A stretch of DNA of 64,000 nucleotides, taken from positions 1-64,000 of the forward strand of contig CAJQHR010000040.1 of NCBI GenBank assembly GCA_905478225.1, written 5' to 3'. The translations under genes and the position numbers were made by a program. Source of the DNA: an uncultured Crocinitomix sp. Lineage in GTDB: Bacteria > Bacteroidota > Bacteroidia > Flavobacteriales_D > Crocinitomicaceae. Below are positions 1 through 8,854 of the stretch, one piece after another. The notes below the pieces were generated by a model. The model saw only the letters and a list, made by a program, of their open reading frames with translations. It was not told the origin of the DNA and made no database searches. How positions within the stretch are numbered: the first letter of the stretch is position 1; each line of letters opens with the position of its first letter.

Positions 1-260
1 TGTTGGAACATCCTGAGATTGATTTATGCGAAATGTTAAAACTCATTCGCATTGACGGATCAACTGGCTATAGTTATTTGCTGGGCGGCTATATTGTCAA
101 GTGCATTTATGAAGAAGGGGGTTATGTGCTGTTGAAAGCGGCAATGTGGGAAGGGCGCGCTGAAGCGGATTTTTATCGTCTGATCAAGAAGTACTTAGGG
201 GTTAAGCAAAAGGATATTAACAGTATTTTTAGAGAGCGTATATGTGAACTACAGTTTTAA
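1..260 (+). CDS. C-terminal end of a truncated protein, possibly peptidase MA-like
   Basis: The frame is open from the first base, so the 5' end lies outside the window and the TTG at position 3 is probably not the start. About 85 residues remain. The pattern of a glycine-rich helix (YLLGGYIVKCIYEEGG), then a loop, then DFYRLIKKYLGV and a terminal helix resembles the end of gluzincin (peptidase MA-like) domains, where such helices follow the HExxH part. No catalytic residue is in view, so this family call is inference only. The gene end overlaps the end of a possible decayed gene on the other strand. Confidence 0.5.
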   Translation, partial: LEHPEIDLCEMLKLIRIDGSTGYSYLLGGYIVKCIYEEGGYVLLKAAMWEGRAEADFYRLIKKYLGVKQKDINSIFRERICELQF

Positions 261-428
261 ATCTTGTTTGTTTTTGATTCCAAAAGCTAATCCTGCCGAA
301 AAGGCCTAATGACATGGAAAAGCCATTTTAAAGTGCAGCCCAATATGTTCAGTCGGGTCGTATTGAACTCCAACAACAATTACTGAAATGGCATCAAAAT
401 TAGATGAGACTTTGTAAAATTTAAGATG
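249..428 (-). pseudogene. Possible remnant of an outer-membrane beta-barrel C-terminus
   Basis: On the minus strand a 59-codon frame can be read from 428 to a TAG at 249-251, interrupted once by an in-frame TAG at 306-308. The translation has alternating hydrophobic strands (ISVIVVGVQYDP, IGLHFKMAF, then AFSAGLAFGIKNK) as in barrel proteins. An upstream TAA at 429-431 closes the frame, so no full gene is present. This is weak evidence because the stretch is short. It fills most of the gap between the first gene and the TraB/GumN gene, which otherwise holds nothing I can identify. Confidence 0.3.
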
Positions 429-510
429 TTAAAGTTTAATTAAAAAGTAATTTCATCTGTAACGTTTCCTTAATTTCACATACTAACGCGTTAAACCAGA
501 AAATAAAACA

Positions 511-1350
511 ATGTTCAATAAACTATTCGCCACCTTTTTATGCCTCTTAGGCATTTCCTCAGTAATTGCTCAAAACAACTCCCTGCTCTGGTCTGTGTCA
601 AGAAATGGATTAAAAGACACGTCATATATCTATGGCACAATTCACATGATGTGCGAAGCTGATTTTGAGATGAAGACTAAAGTGAAACAAGCGTTTAACA
701 AAAGTGATCAATTGTTTTTAGAGATTGATATGGACGATCAGAAGGAGTTAAAAATAATGATGGCTTCTGTCAATGGGGAAAAGCCCTTAACGGATATATT
801 AACGCCAGAACAACAAAAAAAACTGGATGAAAAGCTTCAAGCGGATTTAGGGATGAATTTGCAGGGTGTGAATGGTTATAGTCTCAATACAATAGCTAGT
901 TTATTCACCATAAACAGTCTGTCTTGTGAGCAGATTAAAAGTTATGAGCAAGAATTTATGACTATGGCTGAAAATAATGAAATGGAGTTGTTGGGGCTTG
1001 AAAAGGTAGCTTTTCAATTTGAGTGTCTCAATAAATCTTCATCTGTTGAAAAAACCTTTTCAGATATTTTTGAAACCGATACAGATGCTTTAATGGATTC
1101 AATAATGAGTTTATACAAGGCGGAGTATTTTGACGGACTGGAAGCCTTTTTTGGACAATCGGATTATATGGATGCCAATTCACGGGAGTGGCTTTTAGAA
1201 AAGCGCAACAATAATTGGGTAAAACGAATGCCAAAAATCATGAAGAAAAAGCCAACTTTTTTTGCAGTTGGAGCGGCGCACATGCTAGGTGATATTGGGC
1301 TTATCGCTCAATTAAAGGCATTGGGTTATACTGTTTCCCCAATTTTTTAA
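511..1350 (+). CDS. TraB/GumN family protein, secreted
   Basis: The 279-residue product starts with a signal peptide of about 20 residues ending near A20-Q21. The core has the family hallmarks: GTIH at residues 42-45 after a WSV strand, and a second GAAH motif near residue 255 followed by GLIAQLKALGYTV. These paired histidine motifs define TraB/PrgY/GumN proteins, which are proposed metalloproteases related to the Tiki/EreA fold; the substrate is unknown in bacteria. Length is normal for the family. The sigma factor gene follows after six bases, so the genes may be co-transcribed. The family call is firm; catalytic activity is inferred from family. Confidence 0.85.
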   Translation: MFNKLFATFLCLLGISSVIAQNNSLLWSVSRNGLKDTSYIYGTIHMMCEADFEMKTKVKQAFNKSDQLFLEIDMDDQKELKIMMASVNGEKPLTDILTPEQQKKLDEKLQADLGMNLQGVNGYSLNTIASLFTINSLSCEQIKSYEQEFMTMAENNEMELLGLEKVAFQFECLNKSSSVEKTFSDIFETDTDALMDSIMSLYKAEYFDGLEAFFGQSDYMDANSREWLLEKRNNNWVKRMPKIMKKKPTFFAVGAAHMLGDIGLIAQLKALGYTVSPIF

Positions 1351-1356
1351 AATAAC

Positions 1357-1866
1357 TTGGCGTTGAAGAATCAGCAAGAAATATTTCTTGAACTTCTAGA
1401 AGAACACCGTGGCATTTTAATTAAAGTCACCAAAATCTACATGGATAATCAGGTCGATCGGGAGGATTTGGAGCAAGAAATTGTTTTCCAACTCTGGCGA
1501 TCGTATGAACGTTTTTCTGGAAAAAGTAAATTCTCAACTTGGATGTATCGCGTGGCTTTAAACACCGCCATCACGTATTTCAAAAAAGAAAAACGCAGAG
1601 TGGATAAAAATCCCATTCATGAAAAAATTGAAATTAGGGCTGAGGAAGAAGACGATACAAAAGAAAGTCAATTGCACTATTTTTACAAAGCCGTACAAGA
1701 ATTAAACAAAGTTGAAAAAGCATTGATTCTTCTCTTTGTTGAGGGGCAATCTCATAAAGAAATTGGGGATAATATGGGGTTAACAGAGGGGAATGCAAGG
1801 GTTAAGCTGAACCGGACTAAGAAAAAAATACAGGAGATAATTAAAAATCAAGGTTATGAATTTTGA
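1357..1866 (+). CDS. ECF-type RNA polymerase sigma factor
   Basis: This 169-residue protein has the two ECF sigma domains. Region 2 spans about residues 15-90, with DREDLEQEIVFQLWR and the KFSTWMYRVALNTAI core that binds the -10 region. Region 4 is a helix-turn-helix at about 110-165 (LNKVEKALILLFVEG, then HKEIGDNMGLTEGNARVKLNR). The best start is a TTG at 1357, six bases after the preceding stop; no ATG precedes the conserved region. It overlaps the next gene by 11 bases, implying translational coupling to a membrane protein that could be its regulator. Its regulon cannot be read from the sequence. Confidence 0.92.
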   Translation: MALKNQQEIFLELLEEHRGILIKVTKIYMDNQVDREDLEQEIVFQLWRSYERFSGKSKFSTWMYRVALNTAITYFKKEKRRVDKNPIHEKIEIRAEEEDDTKESQLHYFYKAVQELNKVEKALILLFVEGQSHKEIGDNMGLTEGNARVKLNRTKKKIQEIIKNQGYEF

Positions 1867-2482
1867 AGATATCAAGAAGGAGATGAATGAGGAGGTGAAT
1901 CTAGAGGAGGCGAAAACGCCAACTATCGATTTAAATCGTGGAAAGAATAATCCCGTTGAAATGATTCGATCAAATATGAAGAAGGAGATTGTGACGCAAC
2001 TGGTTTGTATCGTGATATTTATGTCCTATCCTTTAGTCGTTGACATGCTTTCATTGAATGAAGCGGTATACTATATTTTTATATTCATTACTTCATTAAT
2101 GACCATTGGTTATATCCTGAAATTGGGGCTATTCTTGAAGAAGACTAGAAATTTCGCAACGAATACTAAAGAGACGATTCAAACTTTTGTATTTGAAGCC
2201 AAGCTAACTCTAGAAGTTTATAAGTCCTTTATAATTGCTGGTGCTCTTTTGCTTCCTGTTCCCGTTTTTGCTTTATTGACAGCTAATAATAGCACAGGAA
2301 TTGTGGTTGATTTTGAGAGGTGGTTTTTATTAGATATTAGTACTTTAGAAATGGTTTTTCTTTTAATTGGGTATTTGATTTTGGCTGTGCTTATTTATTT
2401 TATCACGGTTGGATGGGTAAAACTAATGTATGGCAAATACTTGCGTAACCTGGAGGTAGTAATTGAAGATTTAGAAGCTTAA
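1856..2482 (+). CDS. Four-helix membrane protein coupled to the ECF sigma factor
   Basis: I do not recognise a named family. The 208 residues comprise a charged N-terminal cytosolic stretch of about 45 residues, then four predicted membrane segments near residues 47-67, 71-92, 124-142 and 166-188. The start overlaps the sigma gene by 11 bases. ECF sigma genes in Flavobacteriales are often followed by a small membrane protein, so an anti-sigma or sensor role is plausible. It lacks a zinc-finger anti-sigma motif and does not look like FecR. Existence as a gene is well supported; function is inference. Confidence 0.75.
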   Translation: MNFEDIKKEMNEEVNLEEAKTPTIDLNRGKNNPVEMIRSNMKKEIVTQLVCIVIFMSYPLVVDMLSLNEAVYYIFIFITSLMTIGYILKLGLFLKKTRNFATNTKETIQTFVFEAKLTLEVYKSFIIAGALLLPVPVFALLTANNSTGIVVDFERWFLLDISTLEMVFLLIGYLILAVLIYFITVGWVKLMYGKYLRNLEVVIEDLEA

Positions 2483-2510
2483 ACGAAATAGAGTAAGCGG
2501 GTTAAATTAA

Positions 2511-3227
2511 CTATTGAATCTGTTTCAAATCTTTTAAATAGAAATCTTTCGTTAATTCAATATAGGCATCCGAATATTGATTCTTCTTGTTTTTAACAAG
2601 GAGTTCATTCGTTTTTGGATCAATACTATCATCAATGGAAAATGTGATGAGTGAGCGCTTATATGTGCCATCTTCGCGAATTGTTCTTAGAATTTTCGAA
2701 GGAAATAAATCTTCGAGAGCTGCTCGTTTCAAGTGGTTAAATTCTTCGTCTGAAGGAATAACGATAGCTAACTTTCCGCTCTCAGTGAGCAGATCTGCAG
2801 CATGTTCGTATAATTCATGAACAGCAAGATCGTCATTGTGTCGGGCACGATTACGGTCTTCGTTTTTACTCAAAATTGAATTTTCGAAGTAGGGCGGATT
2901 GCAGACAATTAAGTCAAATTTCTCCAATGCGCCAAACTCTTGAAGTCTAGCATGTACGGCTAAAAATTGGTGTGAAAATTTGGAGGATTGAAAATTAGCA
3001 TGGGCTTCGTTTAGTGATTCGAGGTCAGGTTCGATTGCTGTTACCGTTGCTGTTGGATTTTTTTGAGCGAGCATAAGTGCCAAAATGCCCGTGCCGGTTC
3101 CAATATCTAATATACGGTTAAATTTTCCTTGAACCCAAGCGCCGAGTAGCATTGAATCGCTTCCTACTTTCTGGGCGTTCGCCTCTTGATGGATAGTGAA
3201 TTGTTTGAAGGTAAATGGGCGGCTCAT
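2511..3227 (-). CDS. trmN6: tRNA1(Val) (adenine(37)-N6)-methyltransferase
   Basis: A class I SAM-dependent methyltransferase of 238 residues. Motif I is ILDIGTGTGILALML at about residues 39-53 and the N6-adenine catalytic motif is NPPYF at 110-114, as in E. coli YfiC/TrmN6, which methylates A37 of tRNA-Val. The N-terminal FTFKQFTIHQEANAQKVGSDSMLLGAW segment is characteristic of this subfamily rather than HemK or RsmC. The start overlaps the end of rimM by four bases, placing it last in an rpsP-rimM-trmN6 operon. Confidence 0.88.
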   Translation of the reverse strand: MSRPFTFKQFTIHQEANAQKVGSDSMLLGAWVQGKFNRILDIGTGTGILALMLAQKNPTATVTAIEPDLESLNEAHANFQSSKFSHQFLAVHARLQEFGALEKFDLIVCNPPYFENSILSKNEDRNRARHNDDLAVHELYEHAADLLTESGKLAIVIPSDEEFNHLKRAALEDLFPSKILRTIREDGTYKRSLITFSIDDSIDPKTNELLVKNKKNQYSDAYIELTKDFYLKDLKQIQ

Positions 3228-3769
3228 TCTTCTTCGTCAGAACCTAAATACATGTCCAATAAACCTTCTGGAGCAGCAATTGTAACGCGTTTATTATCGC
3301 GATCAATCAACTTAATAAATTGTTTTTGATTGGGGACCAGAATTTCTATACCTTCGTGATCGATTGCAATTAAAGGGTTGTTTGCCTGATCTATAATATG
3401 GATAACATTGCCAATTGACCCATAATGTTCATCTATCACCTCAAAACCTTCAATTTCGTGGAAATAGAACTCTTTACCAACTAGTTCTGGTAATGTATCT
3501 AACGGAAGATAAAGTCCACATTTAAGAATAGTTTTTGCGCGACGTTCTGTTTCAACATCTTCAAACTTAACCACGGCTTGCCCATTAGGGCGAATCGCAA
3601 TTTTCTCCAAAAAAAAAGGAACCAGTTTATTGCCATATTCGACAAAAACTGATTCCAAATTTTTATATTCTAAAGGATCATCAACGTCTAGATAAATAGT
3701 TACTTCGCCTTTGTAGCTGTGCAATTTACTTATTACTCCTAGTCTATAACAATCTGTCTTTAGAAACAT
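3224..3769 (-). CDS. rimM: 16S rRNA processing / ribosome maturation factor RimM
   Basis: RimM binds ribosomal protein uS19 and helps mature the 30S head. The 181-residue product has the N-terminal RimM barrel (LGVISKLHSYKGEVTIYLD) at about residues 10-95 and a C-terminal PRC-barrel (LVGKEFYFHEIEGFEVIDE, then LVPNQKQFIKLIDRDNKRV) at about 100-175, including the conserved leucine-rich linker LDTLPEL. Length is normal. It lies directly downstream of rpsP, the classic bacterial arrangement. The ATG is 36 bases from the rpsP stop. Confidence 0.93.
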   Translation of the reverse strand: MFLKTDCYRLGVISKLHSYKGEVTIYLDVDDPLEYKNLESVFVEYGNKLVPFFLEKIAIRPNGQAVVKFEDVETERRAKTILKCGLYLPLDTLPELVGKEFYFHEIEGFEVIDEHYGSIGNVIHIIDQANNPLIAIDHEGIEILVPNQKQFIKLIDRDNKRVTIAAPEGLLDMYLGSDEEE

Positions 3770-3805
3770 ATGTTTCTTTTTCTGATGGCCTTAACCATTC
3801 GAGAT

Positions 3806-4444
3806 TTACTCTTCTTCTTTCTTTGCTTCTTCAGCAGGCGCCTCTTCAGTCGCTTCTTCAACAACTTCTGGCGTTTCTTCAGCCACAGCTTCAACAACTT
3901 CTTCTACTGCTTCTTCAGCAACAACCTCTGCAGCTTCCTCAGCAACAGCTTCAGCCGCTTCTTCAACAACCTCTTCAACTACTTCTGGAGCATTTTTAGC
4001 AGCAATTTCAGCAGCTCTTGCTTCGTTTACAGCTTTCTCAGCTTCTAAACTTGCAGCTTTTGCATCAGCAATCGCTTGCGTTGCAGAATCAGCTTTCCCG
4101 GTAATTTTAGATTCTTTTTCTGATACCCAAGCTTGGAATTTCTTCTCAGCTGCAGCTTCAGTTAAAGCACCTTTTTCTACCCCTTTATCCAAGTGGTTTT
4201 TCAATAAAACACCTTTGTAAGAAAGTAATGCTTTTACCGTGTCTGTTGGAACTGCACCAACTTGTACCCAATATAATGCACGATCGAATTCTAAATCGAT
4301 AGTTGCTGGATTCGTGTTAGGATTGTATGTTCCTATTTTTTCAATGAATCGTCCGTCTCTTTTTGCTCTTGAGTCAGCAGCTACAATGTGATAAAAAGCA
4401 CTTTTCTTTTTACCGTGTCTTTGCAATCTAATTTTTGTTGCCAT
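3806..4444 (-). CDS. rpsP: 30S ribosomal protein bS16 with long acidic C-terminal tail
   Basis: The first roughly 80 residues are canonical bS16: [21 protein letters not shown], then [17 protein letters not shown]. Typical bS16 is 80-90 residues; this one is 212 because of an Ala/Glu/Val-rich tail from about residue 110 with repeated EEVVEE and EEAAE units, ending in a Lys/Glu cluster. Extended bS16 proteins are known in Bacteroidota; the function of the tail is unknown. The long Phe/Ser-rich frame on the opposite strand is a shadow of this repeat. It is first in the operon with rimM and trmN6, with a promoter candidate at 4513-4520. Confidence 0.95.
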   Translation of the reverse strand: MATKIRLQRHGKKKSAFYHIVAADSRAKRDGRFIEKIGTYNPNTNPATIDLEFDRALYWVQVGAVPTDTVKALLSYKGVLLKNHLDKGVEKGALTEAAAEKKFQAWVSEKESKITGKADSATQAIADAKAASLEAEKAVNEARAAEIAAKNAPEVVEEVVEEAAEAVAEEAAEVVAEEAVEEVVEAVAEETPEVVEEATEEAPAEEAKKEEE

Positions 4445-4512
4445 GTTTAAATTATACTTTGAAGTTCGAAACTTCTGTTAATAATGATTTAATTATCCCC
4501 AAAAAGGGAGTG

Positions 4513-4520
4513 CAAAGATA
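4513..4520 (-). promoter_or_regulatory. Promoter -7 element for the rpsP operon
   Basis: On the minus strand this reads TATCTTTG, an exact match to the Bacteroidota TAnnTTTG element. It lies 68 bases before the rpsP ATG, so the leader would be about 60 bases. I see no convincing TTG -33 box. Confidence 0.55.
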
Positions 4521-4566
4521 ATTATTATTTCTGAATAAGAACATCTTCCAGAAACTTTATTAAAAC

Positions 4567-5046
4567 TTAAGTTTTGTCACCAATTTCCCAATCTTGAACA
4601 TCTGGTGTAAGGGTAAAGACACCTATGGGAAGAATCCACACCTCTATGAATAAAAACCAAGTAGAACGGGCATAAAAAACCTTTTTTACAATGCCGGTAA
4701 TAAATATCGCATTTACTATGAGCAGCAAGAAACCCGAAAGTTCTAAGTATATAATCCAATCATAATAAGGATTATCAGAAGCAATAAATGGAATAGTAAT
4801 ATGAATAATAACTTGGCATACAATCAGTATTTGAGTTAAGACAACATACTCATCTGATTTTGATTCAGTAGACATATAGGCGACTAACGATAGCAACCAA
4901 ATTGCGCCTATTAGGGTTGGTAGGATTCTAGTTGCGAGAAATATGTCCGCGGCTCCTAGGTCGATTCCGAAATACCATAATAGTGTTGGACCGAACATCA
5001 AAAGAATAAATAAGAATGAGGGTACTTTTAGTATGACTTGTTTCAT
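4567..5046 (-). CDS. Unknown four-helix membrane protein
   Basis: A 159-residue hydrophobic protein with four apparent membrane segments (near residues 7-27, 37-57, 70-90 and 99-120) and a last hydrophobic stretch near 128-148. I do not recognise the family. Its ATG overlaps the stop of the lytic transglycosylase gene by four bases (ATGA), so it is the last gene of the prfC-acpH-like-mltF-like run and is probably translationally coupled. No catalytic motif is visible. Confidence 0.7.
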   Translation of the reverse strand: MKQVILKVPSFLFILLMFGPTLLWYFGIDLGAADIFLATRILPTLIGAIWLLSLVAYMSTESKSDEYVVLTQILIVCQVIIHITIPFIASDNPYYDWIIYLELSGFLLLIVNAIFITGIVKKVFYARSTWFLFIEVWILPIGVFTLTPDVQDWEIGDKT

Positions 5047-6470
5047 GATTCAGTTATTGGGAACGCGGCTTTATATTCTTCAAAACGTTGAATAACCTCG
5101 ATTACATACTCGTAAGTTTCAATGCCGCGACAATAGCCGTTCTTCACCACTTTGTCTCTGTAATAGGTTGGTTTAGATAAATTTCGAATCATATCTGATA
5201 CGTTGTCTTTCCAAGTATTGCTGTCTAAATCGTATACAGAACAAAGTGCTCTTGCGTCATCAACATGCGCGCGACCTGCGTTAAAAGTTGCAAGCGTAAA
5301 ATTTATACATTCTGTACTATCGGGTATAATCTCAAGCCATTGTCGAAAGTTTTTATCCAATTTTTTTACGCCAGCAATTATTTGGTCCTCGGCAGATGAA
5401 GCCGGTGAAATGCCGTAACCTTTGGCTGTAGGCGGCATAAATTGAAATATTCCAAAAGCGCCTGCCCATGATTCTTTCCAGGTTTCAAATTTTGATTCTT
5501 GATAGATAATCGCCGAAGTAAGACGCCAATCCCAACCAATTTTGTCGCTTTCTCTTTTAATAATCTCATCATATGGAGATAATTGATCACCGTTCATTGA
5601 GGAATAGTTTTCATTTGCCTTATCCGATAAACTTTTATGTTTAAAATATTTACGGGTGACCTCTCCAATTGTTGATCTGTTTTCTTTTGCTGTGAGCCAT
5701 TCATTAAGGGAGTCTCTGAGTGCTGGTGATGTTTTCCTAACCCCAAAGGCAATTGAATCTTCTTGACTTAGTTTTAGAGAAACATCAATGTTTGAATGAT
5801 AACGAAGATCAATTTTGGCAATATTCTCATCTGCAATCGTAAAATCAATTTCGCCATCACTCACCATTCGAATTAGTTCTTCAGTAATAAGGTCGCCATC
5901 AGTTGCGACGATATTCATGTTTAAAGCCAATTGATCGTTTAAAAGTTTTATCTGCGTGTAATAAGTCGAGTTTTTCCATACATGAATGGTTTGGCCTTGT
6001 AATTCCTCAATTTCTGTTACTAAAGTGTCATTTAATTCCTGTCTGGATAGTTTTCGATAACCTTCGGGTTTTCGTTGAATCAAAACCTGGTGCGTTTTTA
6101 GATGCGGAACCGTAAAATCGATTTGTTGGCTGCGCGCTTCAGTAATAGTGAGGTTGCATGCAATTACATCTCCATTACAACTGTCTAAATGAAGCATCAT
6201 TTCGTCCAGGTCATTGACCATTTGTACTTGTAATCGAATGTTTTGGTCCTTGGTGAATTCATGAAGAAGTTCATATTCGTACCCCATGTTACGACCACGA
6301 TATATGAAATAACTAGCAGGACTATTTTCCGCCAAAATGGTTAAAACACTGTCCGTTTTTATCTCTTCCCAATCTCTTGTGATTTCAGGAATGACTTCTA
6401 CTTCTTTCTCTTTCTTTTCTGAACACGCAGCGAAAAGTAAAACAAACAATATGGCGATTAATGATCTCAT
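5043..6470 (-). CDS. MltF-like lytic murein transglycosylase, lipoprotein
   Basis: The product fuses an SBP_bac_3-type periplasmic binding domain (about residues 45-285) to a C-terminal SLT transglycosylase domain (about 295-450), the architecture of E. coli MltF, which cleaves peptidoglycan glycan strands to anhydro-muropeptides. The SLT domain shows the catalytic glutamate in YQESKF and the GIFQFMPPTA motif. I chose the ATG at 6470 because it places a lipobox (LLFAAC) right after a short signal sequence; an upstream TTG at 6497 would add nine residues. It lies 43 bases after the ACP phosphodiesterase-like gene. Confidence 0.88.
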   Translation of the reverse strand: MRSLIAILFVLLFAACSEKKEKEVEVIPEITRDWEEIKTDSVLTILAENSPASYFIYRGRNMGYEYELLHEFTKDQNIRLQVQMVNDLDEMMLHLDSCNGDVIACNLTITEARSQQIDFTVPHLKTHQVLIQRKPEGYRKLSRQELNDTLVTEIEELQGQTIHVWKNSTYYTQIKLLNDQLALNMNIVATDGDLITEELIRMVSDGEIDFTIADENIAKIDLRYHSNIDVSLKLSQEDSIAFGVRKTSPALRDSLNEWLTAKENRSTIGEVTRKYFKHKSLSDKANENYSSMNGDQLSPYDEIIKRESDKIGWDWRLTSAIIYQESKFETWKESWAGAFGIFQFMPPTAKGYGISPASSAEDQIIAGVKKLDKNFRQWLEIIPDSTECINFTLATFNAGRAHVDDARALCSVYDLDSNTWKDNVSDMIRNLSKPTYYRDKVVKNGYCRGIETYEYVIEVIQRFEEYKAAFPITES

Positions 6471-6513
6471 TTTTAGTATAGCTTTTACGCTAATCAAATG
6501 TCAATCTACGAAT

Positions 6514-7113
6514 TTACTTGAGGGAATCTTGAATAAACTTGTTGGAGTTTTCCACAATTGACGCCATAAAGTCGGTATACAAATCATCAATCTTTGCTTT
6601 TTCGGTGACGTAAATACTCATACATTTTAATAAGTCATTATCGAATCCCAATCGGCGAGAATATTGCCAAAGTATTCGGTTAATGCCTTCTTCAGTATCA
6701 TATTGGAACAACCATTTTTGGGCCTTAAGACGTTCGTACAAGAAACAAAAATCCTCCTCTAAGTACATTAAATTTTGATCCGTTTGAGCATAGATGATAT
6801 CAACAAATTCCGGAAAACTTTTTGTCGAATAGTCAGACCAGTTTTTTGTGATATAATGGTCTAAGATAATGTCACTTGCAATATATGCGACTTTTGTCAC
6901 ACCCTCGTTTTGAAATATTTTGCCGACCGATTTAATGAGTGGAGAAGTATCTGTATAGTTGTCAATATACCTGTGCAACTTAACGCCATTGAGGATGTGC
7001 GACGGTAAGAAAATGAACTTATCAAGGTTCCCTTTGTATGAATCACCTGCAAAATTCCCGGCAATTAAAGTTGGATTATTTCTGGCGATATAGGCGTGAC
7101 CAACAAAATTCAT
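6514..7113 (-). CDS. ACP phosphodiesterase-like protein (AcpH/DUF479 family)
   Basis: The 199 residues begin [10 protein letters not shown] and contain LIAGNFAGDSYKG and LNGVKLHRYIDNYTDTSP, the conserved metal-binding His/Asp pattern of acyl carrier protein phosphodiesterase, an HD-like enzyme that removes the phosphopantetheine arm from holo-ACP. A further conserved segment is SDIILDHYITKNW. Length matches AcpH. The ATG shares one base with the prfC stop (TAATG), so the genes are translationally coupled. Whether ACP is the true substrate in this phylum is not shown by sequence. Confidence 0.82.
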   Translation of the reverse strand: MNFVGHAYIARNNPTLIAGNFAGDSYKGNLDKFIFLPSHILNGVKLHRYIDNYTDTSPLIKSVGKIFQNEGVTKVAYIASDIILDHYITKNWSDYSTKSFPEFVDIIYAQTDQNLMYLEEDFCFLYERLKAQKWLFQYDTEEGINRILWQYSRRLGFDNDLLKCMSIYVTEKAKIDDLYTDFMASIVENSNKFIQDSLK

Positions 7114-8711
7114 TAAAACTCTTGTCCGACTTTAAAATCAGATGTAAAATGGAATTGAATTTCTGGATAATCGGCTTGTGCCATTTGCAAAAGGAAAGGC
7201 GTTTCAGCTAAAAACACGTAATTGTCATCCTTGTCCATTGCAATATAGATTGATTTTGCACGAATAAATTCGTCAAGCTTGGATTGACTGTCTGTCGTCA
7301 TCCAACACGCTTTAAAATAGCGTTTAGGTGTAAAAGCACACTTGGCACCATACTCATTTTCAAGACGATAGCTAATTACTTCGAATTGCAGCTGTCCAAC
7401 AGTTCCAACTATTTTACGATTACCAGGTTGTTGAATAAATAATTGAGCAACTCCTTCATCTGTTAATTGTTGTATTCCTTTTTCCAGTTGTTTCGATTTC
7501 ATTGGATCTCTGTTCTCCAATTCCATAAATATCTCTGGAGAGAAACTCGGTATGCCTTTGAACGAGAATATTGGTCCTTCCGTTAGGGAATCACCAATTT
7601 TGAAACTTCCTGTGTCATATAATCCAATTACATCACCAGGAAAAGCTTCATCAATCACGCTTTTATCCTGTGCCATAAATGAGGTGGGATTTGAAAACTT
7701 TATTTTCTTTTCCAGTCGAACATGGTTGTAGAACTTATTGCGCTCAAACTTTCCTGATACTATTCTTAAAAACGCAATTCTATCGCGGTGTTTTGGATCT
7801 AAATTGGCGTGAATTTTAAATACAAACCCGCTAAAATCTTTATTTTCGGGTTCAATAAAACCTTCTGTGGTTTCTCGGCCTATTGGTGACGGGGAGATCT
7901 CTAAAAAGGCTTCGAGGAGTTCTTTTACACCAAAATTATTTATGGCACTTCCAAAAAATACAGGTGCAACTTCACCGCTCAAATAAGTTTCACGATCAAA
8001 TTGATCATAAACGCCTTCTACCAATTCCAACTCTTCCCGCAATTCGGCTGCTGGTTTGCCTCCAATAACCTCGTCAAGCGCAGGATCGTTGAGGTCTTCA
8101 ATAGAGATCACATCTTCTGAAATCTTGGTTTTATTCGCTGCAAATAAATTTAATTCTTTATTGTAAATATTATATACGCCTTGGAAAGTATGACCTATTC
8201 CTATTGGCCATGATAATGGGCGCACTTTAATTTTTAAAATATCTTCTAGTTCGTCTAATAAATCAAATGAATCTCGCCCTTCACGGTCTATCTTATTTAT
8301 AAAGATGATGACTGGCGTATTTCGCATGCGACAAACTTCCATTAAGCGTTTTGTTTGCGCCTCAACACCGCTTGCGCTGTCAATTATCAATATAACGCTA
8401 TCAACCGCAGTTAAGGTTCTGTAGGTGTCTTCCGCAAAGTCCTTATGGCCTGGTGTGTCCAGAATATTTAATTGTTTTCCCAAATACTCAAATGCCATCA
8501 CTGATGTAGCGACTGAAATTCCCCTTTGTTTCTCAATTTCCATGAAATCGGAAGTTGCCGTTTTCTTAATTTTATTGTTTTTAACCGCACCTGCTGTTTG
8601 AATCGCTCCTCCAAAAAGGAGTAGTTTCTCAGTTAATGTTGTTTTACCAGCATCTGGGTGAGATATTATGGCGAAGGTTTTTCTCTTCTCTATTTCTGCG
8701 TTGTACTTCAT
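7113..8711 (-). CDS. prfC: Peptide chain release factor 3
   Basis: RF3 is the GTPase that recycles RF1/RF2 from the ribosome after termination. The 532-residue product has G1 HPDAGKTT near residue 18, the switch region GISVATSV, G3 DTPGH, and G4 NKID, followed by EF-Tu-like domain II and the RF3-specific C-terminal domain. Length fits E. coli PrfC (529 residues). The start codon is ATG and the N-terminal [16 protein letters not shown] pattern is typical of RF3 rather than EF-G. It heads a four-gene minus-strand run. Confidence 0.96.
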   Translation of the reverse strand: MKYNAEIEKRKTFAIISHPDAGKTTLTEKLLLFGGAIQTAGAVKNNKIKKTATSDFMEIEKQRGISVATSVMAFEYLGKQLNILDTPGHKDFAEDTYRTLTAVDSVILIIDSASGVEAQTKRLMEVCRMRNTPVIIFINKIDREGRDSFDLLDELEDILKIKVRPLSWPIGIGHTFQGVYNIYNKELNLFAANKTKISEDVISIEDLNDPALDEVIGGKPAAELREELELVEGVYDQFDRETYLSGEVAPVFFGSAINNFGVKELLEAFLEISPSPIGRETTEGFIEPENKDFSGFVFKIHANLDPKHRDRIAFLRIVSGKFERNKFYNHVRLEKKIKFSNPTSFMAQDKSVIDEAFPGDVIGLYDTGSFKIGDSLTEGPIFSFKGIPSFSPEIFMELENRDPMKSKQLEKGIQQLTDEGVAQLFIQQPGNRKIVGTVGQLQFEVISYRLENEYGAKCAFTPKRYFKACWMTTDSQSKLDEFIRAKSIYIAMDKDDNYVFLAETPFLLQMAQADYPEIQFHFTSDFKVGQEF

Positions 8712-8841
8712 TGTAATTGTTGACTCTTTTCAACGGTTGTTTAAGATAATTGATAGCAACAAATTAATTCTCGTTTTCTTCAGGAAAATGTTAAAATTCA
8801 AGCGTTTTCGCTTGATTGCTGGCAAAAATAACTGTTTTTAC

Positions 8842-8849
8842 TATATTTG
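8842..8849 (+). promoter_or_regulatory. Promoter -7 element, start-proximal, for the L,D-transpeptidase gene
   Basis: TATATTTG matches TAnnTTTG exactly and ends five bases before the ATG at 8855. Transcription would begin at or within a few bases of the start codon, implying a leaderless or nearly leaderless mRNA. A TTG at 8816-8818 could serve as -33 box, though the 23-base spacing is long. Confidence 0.6.
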
Positions 8850-8854
8850 CAGCC

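Noticed and set aside
3770-4048. Plus-strand frame rich in Phe and Ser
   Set aside because: Exact antisense shadow of the Glu/Ala-repeat tail of rpsP; no promoter and unnatural composition.
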